A DNA stretch of 24,015 nucleotides from a virus, in IMG/VR virus record IMGVR_UViG_3300007539_000224, positions 1 through 24,015 of that record. One strand, 5' to 3'. The notes below the pieces were generated by a model. It saw only the letters and a program-made list of their open reading frames with translations, was not told the DNA's origin and ran no database searches. Of the stretch, positions 19,110 through 24,015 are shown piece by piece. Every line of letters begins with the position of its first letter. Position 1 is the stretch's first letter. Position numbers and translations under genes: made by a program.

Positions 19110-20021
19110 ATGGCCCTAGGAACAACCAACATTTCTATTAGAGATATCTACACAGAGATGGGGAAGGCTGATAGCGCTAATCAGTCATTAGCCGAATTAC
19201 GCTTTGGGGTAAACGATATTTACAATCAGTCTTTTGCTACTACCGATACTGCGACGAACATAAAAATTGACCCGTTCAAGAGTTATGATAGTTTGGGTAT
19301 GAAGTTTAGGTATCATCCTCCAAACGAGTATGAAACCTATAGAGATACTTCTACAACTCTTCTTGGGCCAGGACTATCTTTAAATAATAATGGAACAAGC
19401 ACGGGTGACAATACAGGCGTGTTGTCTTTCGATGGGTCAAATGATTTCTCATACTTTGACGGCGTAGGTAGTGGAACAGCATATAAACAAAATCCAAGCG
19501 GGTACGCAACGATTTGCTTTTGGATAAAAGTAGAATCACTCCCTTCTAACAATACAAACTTTCTTACAACAGATGCCACGGGTCAAGGGAACAACAGTCC
19601 CTACAAAGGATTCCACTTTAACTTAAGACCCGATGGACAGATTCGTCCGGTGCGCGGTGATGGTACGGGTTCGGGTTCGGGAGATCGCCGTAGTTTTGGT
19701 ACATCCTGGACATTGCAAACAGGAAGATGGCAGTTGTGTGCGTTTATATTATCTAACAGCGTCAACTCAGCGAGCAGTTCAACAAACTGGGCTTATACTT
19801 TTTACAACGGAGGACAAGCAAGCGGAATGACTTTCTTAAGCGGATCAGGAGGAGCAATGTCATTCGATAGCGGAAGCGGTTCTGTTGATGCGTTGTATTT
19901 GTCTATGGGTCAAAACTCAAGATATTTCAATGGACAGATTGGTCACATGTGGGTTTTTGATGAAGCCCTATCTGAGGAAGACATTACCACTCTTAATGAA
20001 TCCACTTTATCATATTACTGA
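19110..20021 (+). CDS. LamG-like (concanavalin A-type) virion adhesin, 303 aa
   Basis: N-terminus MALGTTNISIRDIYTEMGK followed by SLAELRFGVNDIYNQSF is a virion-attachment pattern in tail proteins. From about residue 95 the chain fits a laminin-G-like jelly roll: GVLSFDGSNDFSYFDG, YATICFWIKVESLPS, a Gly/Ser-rich loop, TLQTGRWQLCAFILS, and the closing FNGQIGHMWVFDEALSEEDI (about 272-291), which is characteristic of LamG_3 domains. These bind sugars or proteins. It probably recognises host surface glycans. It follows the collagen-like fibre by 6 nt and overlaps the next gene (TGATG). Confidence 0.8.
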   Translation: MALGTTNISIRDIYTEMGKADSANQSLAELRFGVNDIYNQSFATTDTATNIKIDPFKSYDSLGMKFRYHPPNEYETYRDTSTTLLGPGLSLNNNGTSTGDNTGVLSFDGSNDFSYFDGVGSGTAYKQNPSGYATICFWIKVESLPSNNTNFLTTDATGQGNNSPYKGFHFNLRPDGQIRPVRGDGTGSGSGDRRSFGTSWTLQTGRWQLCAFILSNSVNSASSSTNWAYTFYNGGQASGMTFLSGSGGAMSFDSGSGSVDALYLSMGQNSRYFNGQIGHMWVFDEALSEEDITTLNESTLSYY

Positions 20022-20218
20022 TGACACGAGACGAGTTTATTTCTGGTACAGTATTCAAGTTCGAAGAGGGCGATACCGATTCCTATCACTACGACGGTCA
20101 TGGGCTCGTGGGCGATGTTCCTTATGTATTGGTTTCAACTGGAGATGAGGCGATTACCATTCAAATAAAGGAAGAGGAACAAAACATTTTATACTCTACA
20201 TTAGACAAGGTGGGTTAG
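20021..20218 (+). CDS. Small acidic protein of unknown function, 65 aa
   Basis: Starts within the TGATG overlap with the adhesin gene. Predicted beta-rich (FISGTVFKFE, YHYDGHGLVGDVPYVLVS, AITIQIKEEE). No motif recognised. Its place between adhesin and modifying enzymes fits a small virion part or assembly factor. A small hairpin, TGTATC/GATACA (20223-20240), follows its stop. Confidence 0.68.
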   Translation: MTRDEFISGTVFKFEEGDTDSYHYDGHGLVGDVPYVLVSTGDEAITIQIKEEEQNILYSTLDKVG

Positions 20219-20222
20219 ATGT

Positions 20223-20240
20223 TGTATCTTGAGTGATACA
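20223..20240. repeat. Small hairpin before the DUF6445-like gene
   Basis: TGTATC and GATACA pair over a 6-nt loop; a weak AT-rich stretch follows. It lies in the 33-nt gap before the ATG at 20252 and could be a weak terminator or translation control element. Confidence 0.35.
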
Positions 20241-20251
20241 AATTTAATTCA

Positions 20252-20815
20252 ATGGACATTAAAACTTATGTCGTAGATGACTTCTATGATAATGTGGATG
20301 ACGTTCGGAACTTTGCGCTTGAACAATCGTTTGACCAAAAGGGAAACTACCCTGGTGCCAGAACAAAGTCGTTCTCTACAGATAGCACAAAGGCTACAAT
20401 CGAATGTATAGTCAGCCCTCTGCACGGCCCTATAACCTATTGGTCAGATCAGGGTTACAATGCAGCATTCCAAATAACAACAGCGAAAGACAGGTCTTGG
20501 ATTCACTATGATGGTGGAACCCAATGGGCTGGCGTGTTGTATCTAACACCAGATGCACCATTGTCTGGAGGCACTGGATTCTATAAACATAAAGCAACAG
20601 GGCTTCTAGAGCCGGCTACGCCTGGTGAAGATGCAGCGTGGGATAACCAGGCGCAGGATGTGACTAAATGGGAATTAGCAAGTAGCATTGGTAACGTATA
20701 CAACAGATTAATACTCTACAAGGGTAGTTTGTTTCATACCTCCATGGATTACTTTGGTAATGACCTTTATACGGGTAGGTTGTTTCAAACATTCTTTTTT
20801 AATACACAACGATGA
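20252..20815 (+). CDS. DUF6445-like 2OG-Fe(II) oxygenase, 187 aa
   Basis: The fold signature is that of DUF6445-type dioxygenases: RSWIHYDGGTQWAGVLYLTP with H85 and D87 of the iron triad, GGTGFYKHKATG as the next strand, and NRLILYKGSLFHTSMDYFG with distal H162. R176 (TGRLFQTFFFN) would hold 2-oxoglutarate. The N-terminal 60 residues (VVDDFYDNVDDVRNFALEQ) match the helix start of such proteins. Substrates are unknown to me; the family is common in viruses and marine bacteria. It overlaps the start of the three-domain glycosyltransferase/lysyl hydroxylase by 4 bases (ATGA), so the two are probably co-translated and may act on the same target. Confidence 0.83.
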   Translation: MDIKTYVVDDFYDNVDDVRNFALEQSFDQKGNYPGARTKSFSTDSTKATIECIVSPLHGPITYWSDQGYNAAFQITTAKDRSWIHYDGGTQWAGVLYLTPDAPLSGGTGFYKHKATGLLEPATPGEDAAWDNQAQDVTKWELASSIGNVYNRLILYKGSLFHTSMDYFGNDLYTGRLFQTFFFNTQR

Positions 20816-23124
20816 AAATAGTAATACACGCAGGATACTACGCTGAACCATGGGACTCAAACACAGAGGGATTGGGAGGCACAGAACAATGTATAGCGAA
20901 TCTAGCCAAGCAGTTTGCCGCTGTTGCGAATAACTCGGTATACGTTGTAGGTATGGTAAAAGAACGACACGACAAATACCTTGGTGGTGGAGATGTATAC
21001 TATACACCTCTAGAGAATGTAAGCGATGTTGGAACTCCAGATGTTTTAATAGGTGTGGCTTATCTACATTACTTAAAATATTATGACGTAGGCCCAGAAA
21101 CTAAAAAGATATTTTGGCTACACAACGAACTCCCTTACTACTGGTATCAAGGTGAGCGCATGACGGATAACGACATACAGCGGGCTTACAATGAAACAGA
21201 GGTGATTGTCTGTGTAACGAACTGGCATAAAGAAGTTTTCTCTATTCAAGAGAAGGCTGTGATACACCCAGATAAAATCAAGGTTATAGGCAATGGTATA
21301 AGTGTAAGCAATGTCGCGCCAGTTTCTAAGAAAGAGCCAGGATCTTATGTATACACCTCGCATCCAGAAAGAGGGTTAGACAGAGTTCTAGATGACTGGG
21401 AACTTAAGTATTCAACAGGCTCAAATAAACTTCACATATCTACACCTTCTTATGGATTGAAGTATTATGAAAAGCATTTCGCAGAGCGTGTAGAGCAAAT
21501 GCAAAACGTAATCTATCACGGTAACCTTTCTGTAACAAAACTGTACGCACTATTGTCGCAAATGGAAACCTGGTATTACCCAACAGAATACAATGAAACA
21601 TTTTGTATTACTGCGTTAGAGATGTTAGCACACAAGGTTCTTCCGGTTGCAAACCCAATCGCTGGACTAGAGGAAACGCTCAATGGATTTAACAAAGAGA
21701 TACAAGACTGGACAGCGGTAGAGAAGTATATACAGACCAAAGACTGGGGTAAGGTAAAAGAGGAATGGTATGGCCTTATAGAAAACATACCTTCACTTAC
21801 TGCAAAGGACTCTATTGATTACTCTAATCTAGAGAACACACCTCCCCTTCCTTTTGTAGACATGACGTACATCATTACCCTCCATCCCGAGAAGGAGCAA
21901 GAACTACGTAATCGATTTATGGAGTTTGGAATGATGAGTCCTGTAACGATATTCCATGGAACCAATGGGCATACCGGGGAGAACATGCCTACTGACTACG
22001 AGGTTTGTAATCATTGGAAAATAGATGGTCATAAAAATAAATGGTGGGACAGAAATGTTTTGCCGGGAGAAGCAGGCACATCTCTTTCTCATTGGAGATT
22101 ATGGAAGGATGCTTATGAAAAGGGTTATGAGAAGATACTAATCTTAGAAGATGACTTTGAGGTAACAAGGAAGTTTAACAAAGAGGAATTGGAGACAGAC
22201 TATGATTGGACTCTGTTCTACCTGTCTTGTAATTTTGTTGAGAAGCCAGAGGTTCTTTCTGAGAATCATGTAAAGCCAAAACTAACTTACTGTACTCACT
22301 CTTATATACTTACCCGTGAGGGAATACGCTTGTTGCTAGAGCAAAACTTTAATCATTACATATTTCCTATTGACGAGTTTGTTAGTGCAACATTTACAGA
22401 ACATCCTAGAGGTGATCTGGGATACATCACTAGAGATACACGCGCTATTGCATTAGCAAAAAACAAGCACATGTTTAAACAAAAAGACCAGGAATCTATG
22501 GGACACAATGTATTTGATTATACGAAGAGTTTTTTGAGAAACATACCTTACGATGAGTTCGTGGAAAAGTTCTTGACATACAGCGCAAAGTTGAAGAAGT
22601 TTGACTTGATAGTAGATGAGCCTATACCGGACGTCTTTACGTTTCCGTTATTCACAGAGGAGTTTTGTGACTTAGTAATCAAAGAGGCAAATGCTTCTGG
22701 AAAGTGGACGAAGGACAGACACGAATATTATCCCGCTACAGATATGCTGATTAGTGAACTAGGCTTGCACTGGTACTATGAAAGAATACTAAAAGAATAT
22801 GTGTACCCGGCAGCAATACATTTATGGCAACTAAGTGGTAAGGGATGGAATGTAATGAATACTGAAACCTTTATTATAAAATACGAAGAGTCTGTACAAG
22901 GACATCTTGACCTGCATCACGATGCTGCAGACATATCTTGTGTGCTTGCTCTTAACGACGGGTATGAAGGAGGAGGAACTTATTTTAGTAGACAGAGTGC
23001 CCTGCATAAAGGGAAGGTTGGACACATAGCGATTCACCCATCTCAAGTCACACACCTTCATGGAGCAAGACCTGTGGTTAAGGGAGAGCGATATGTGCAA
23101 GTATCGTTCTGTAAAAGACCATAG
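20812..23124 (+). CDS. GT4 - GT25 - collagen lysyl hydroxylase fusion, 770 aa
   Basis: Three domains are visible. (1) About 1-340: GT-B, GT4-like, with GLGGTEQCIANLAKQF early, an FWLHNELPYYW block, VIGNGIS, and ETFCITALE, the EX7E motif (E262, E270). (2) About 348-600: GT25, with YIITLHPEKEQELRNRF, GEAGTSLSHWRLWKDA, ILEDDFEV (E446-D448) and PIDEFVSATFTEHP, close to the PVDEFLP region of animal COLGALT. (3) About 604-770: PLOD-like, with PDVFTFPLFTEEFCD, GKW and RHE, LHHDAAD (H702, D704), YEGGGTYF, HPSQVTHLHG (distal H750) and R760, then YVQVSF. H750 to R760 is ten residues, as in PLOD. Expected reactions: Lys 5-hydroxylation, then galactosyl transfer to hydroxylysine; the GT4 could add a second sugar. 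No signal peptide, so it acts in the cytoplasm. Alternative target: host surface glycans. Confidence 0.92.
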   Translation: MKIVIHAGYYAEPWDSNTEGLGGTEQCIANLAKQFAAVANNSVYVVGMVKERHDKYLGGGDVYYTPLENVSDVGTPDVLIGVAYLHYLKYYDVGPETKKIFWLHNELPYYWYQGERMTDNDIQRAYNETEVIVCVTNWHKEVFSIQEKAVIHPDKIKVIGNGISVSNVAPVSKKEPGSYVYTSHPERGLDRVLDDWELKYSTGSNKLHISTPSYGLKYYEKHFAERVEQMQNVIYHGNLSVTKLYALLSQMETWYYPTEYNETFCITALEMLAHKVLPVANPIAGLEETLNGFNKEIQDWTAVEKYIQTKDWGKVKEEWYGLIENIPSLTAKDSIDYSNLENTPPLPFVDMTYIITLHPEKEQELRNRFMEFGMMSPVTIFHGTNGHTGENMPTDYEVCNHWKIDGHKNKWWDRNVLPGEAGTSLSHWRLWKDAYEKGYEKILILEDDFEVTRKFNKEELETDYDWTLFYLSCNFVEKPEVLSENHVKPKLTYCTHSYILTREGIRLLLEQNFNHYIFPIDEFVSATFTEHPRGDLGYITRDTRAIALAKNKHMFKQKDQESMGHNVFDYTKSFLRNIPYDEFVEKFLTYSAKLKKFDLIVDEPIPDVFTFPLFTEEFCDLVIKEANASGKWTKDRHEYYPATDMLISELGLHWYYERILKEYVYPAAIHLWQLSGKGWNVMNTETFIIKYEESVQGHLDLHHDAADISCVLALNDGYEGGGTYFSRQSALHKGKVGHIAIHPSQVTHLHGARPVVKGERYVQVSFCKRP

Positions 23125-23125
23125 C

Positions 23126-23269
23126 ATGAGACACTTTGTAGACCTAACAACAGAACAATTAAGGTTGCTTTATATACTAATACCATCGCACCACATGGAA
23201 AGCGAAAAGGTTATGGAGATAGTGAAGAAACTTGAGACCCACCTCGCTGTACCAGGGGTCAAACGATAA
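23126..23269 (+). CDS. Small protein of unknown function, 47 aa
   Basis: ATG at 23126, one base after the stop of the three-domain enzyme. A longer frame from 23060 would overlap that gene by 65 bases and is less likely. The product is helical: FVDLTTEQLRLLYILIPSHH, then MEIVKKLETHL. No family recognised. Confidence 0.6.
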   Translation: MRHFVDLTTEQLRLLYILIPSHHMESEKVMEIVKKLETHLAVPGVKR

Positions 23270-23273
23270 TGCT

Positions 23274-23281
23274 TATATTTG
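23274..23281 (+). promoter_or_regulatory. Bacteroidota-type -7 box, TATATTTG
   Basis: Fits TAnnTTTG and ends 4 nt before the ATG at 23286. It decides the start of the next gene: the transcript would begin close to or at that ATG, so the longer frame from 23232 is unlikely. Confidence 0.5.
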
Positions 23282-23285
23282 CTTT

Positions 23286-23579
23286 ATGGCAAAAAGTAAG
23301 TATGCAAATTTTCTAAAGCGTCACGGTTTAAAAGGATTTAACAAGCCTAAGCGCACACCAGATCACTCTAAGAAGTCTCACGTTGTTGCGGCAAAAGAAG
23401 GAGATAAGGTTAAACTTATACGCTTCGGAGAACAAGGGGCGTCAACAGCGGGCAAACCAAAGTCTGGTGAGTCTGATCGCATGAAGAAGAAGCGTGCATC
23501 ATTCAAAGCCCGTCATGCTAAAAACATTAATAAAGGAAAGATGTCTGCCGCTTACTGGGCTAATAAAGTAAAGTGGTGA
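23286..23579 (+). CDS. Basic conserved phage protein, 97 aa
   Basis: Start at 23286 (MAKSKYANFLKRHG), right after a -7 box. The product is rich in Lys and Arg, with EGDKVKLIRFGEQG in the middle and a C-terminal block SFKARHAKNINKGKMSAAYW followed by ANKVKW. I recall this C-terminal block from many aquatic phages and some large eukaryotic viruses, function unknown. It may bind DNA. First of three coupled basic genes (TGATG overlap with the next). Confidence 0.78.
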   Translation: MAKSKYANFLKRHGLKGFNKPKRTPDHSKKSHVVAAKEGDKVKLIRFGEQGASTAGKPKSGESDRMKKKRASFKARHAKNINKGKMSAAYWANKVKW

Positions 23580-23776
23580 TGGTAAAGAAGTATAGAAAAG
23601 GAGGCAAGTCCAAAGTAAACGAGGCGGGTAATTACACTAAGCCTTCTATGCGTAAGCGTATATTCAATAGGATAAAAGCAGGAACCAAAGGAGGTAATGC
23701 AGGGCAGTGGTCTGCACGTAAAGCACAAATGTTAGCCAAAGCATACAAGGCAGCAGGAGGTGGATACAAAAACTAA
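23579..23776 (+). CDS. Basic conserved phage protein, 65 aa
   Basis: The ATG at 23579 lies in the stop of the previous gene; an earlier GTG at 23573 is possible but adds only two residues. The core KVNEAGNYTKPSMRKRIFN, then AGTKGGNAGQWSARKAQML and a Gly-rich end (AAGGGYKN), is a pattern I remember from many marine phage genomes. Function unknown. The protein is highly basic, like both neighbours. Confidence 0.76.
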   Translation: MVKKYRKGGKSKVNEAGNYTKPSMRKRIFNRIKAGTKGGNAGQWSARKAQMLAKAYKAAGGGYKN

Positions 23777-24015
23777 TGGCGCTTAAGAAATCACAAGAGT
23801 CCTTAAAGAAATGGACAAAGCAAAAGTGGAGAACCTCTGACGGAAGTAAGTCGGAAGGGAAGAAGCGCTATCTACCAGACGCTGCATGGAAGGCGTTGTC
23901 ACCAGCAGAGAAAGCCGCAACCAATAAAGCGAAAGCAGAGGGTAATAAAAAGGGAAAGCAATTCGTTGCTCAACCAGATAAAATTAAGAAGAAGGTAAAG
24001 AAGTACCGATCATAA
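23776..24015 (+). CDS. Basic conserved protein (possibly DUF5872-like), 79 aa
   Basis: TAATG overlap with the previous gene; the stop is the last codon of the window. Contains SLKKWTKQKWRTSDG, KKRYLPDAAWKALSPAEKAA and TNKAKAEGNKKGKQFV, ending in a Lys-rich tail. From memory this fits DUF5872, found in phages and large DNA viruses; the family name should be checked. Function unknown. With its two neighbours it forms a short unit of lysine-rich proteins. Confidence 0.75.
   Translation: MALKKSQESLKKWTKQKWRTSDGSKSEGKKRYLPDAAWKALSPAEKAATNKAKAEGNKKGKQFVAQPDKIKKKVKKYRS

Overview
The window looks like part of a tailed double-stranded DNA phage (Caudoviricetes). It carries a large terminase subunit, a portal protein, several tail-fibre or adhesin genes and many small overlapping genes joined by TAATG or ATGA stop/start overlaps. 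The host is probably an aquatic or marine member of the Bacteroidota. The support is repeated TAnnTTTG boxes (the Bacteroidota -7 promoter element) just upstream of several genes, and the rarity of Shine-Dalgarno sites. No capsid or DNA-replication gene is present, so this is only part of a genome.

Layout. (1) 1-1928, leftward: two small genes, a 52-codon ORF and the start of an amidoligase-like gene that runs off the left edge. Two related tRNA-like leader RNAs lie directly in front of the last two. (2) 1929-4058: mostly non-coding, with one small rightward gene (2732-3157). The rest holds long alternating purine-pyrimidine tracts, short repeats, hairpins and a promoter type whose spacing is the same at three sites. 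(3) 4059-4942, leftward: a small outer-membrane-like protein and a DUF5675-like protein. (4) 4969-5309: two small basic proteins, convergent with a winged-helix-like regulator (5275-5739, leftward). (5) 5771-8751, rightward: a fibre protein, small unknowns, a 2OG-Fe(II) oxygenase and a tandem GroES-like co-chaperonin. (6) 8780-13347: terminase and portal. (7) 13349-23124: an Ig-like structural protein, a 1780-residue collagen-like fibre with an S74 chaperone tail, a LamG-like adhesin, a DUF6445-like oxygenase, and a 770-residue three-domain enzyme. (8) 23126-24015: four small genes, three of them very lysine-rich.

The most exciting content is module 7. The fibre has about 470 Gly-X-Y triplets, nearly no proline, and Lys in the Y position of most triplets. 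Lys followed by Gly is the site used by animal collagen lysyl hydroxylases and the hydroxylysine galactosyltransferases. Just downstream is one protein with a GT4-like glycosyltransferase, a GT25 domain (the collagen galactosyltransferase family) and a C-terminal domain that closely resembles the catalytic domain of procollagen lysyl hydroxylase (PLOD). I infer that the phage carries its own collagen hydroxylation and glycosylation pathway to decorate a fibre that could be about 0.4 micrometre long. Two further 2OG-Fe(II)-type enzymes lie in the same rightward module.

A second unusual feature is the pair of tRNA-like leader RNAs. They share flanks and architecture, show covariation between copies, and each ends exactly 11 nt before an ATG.
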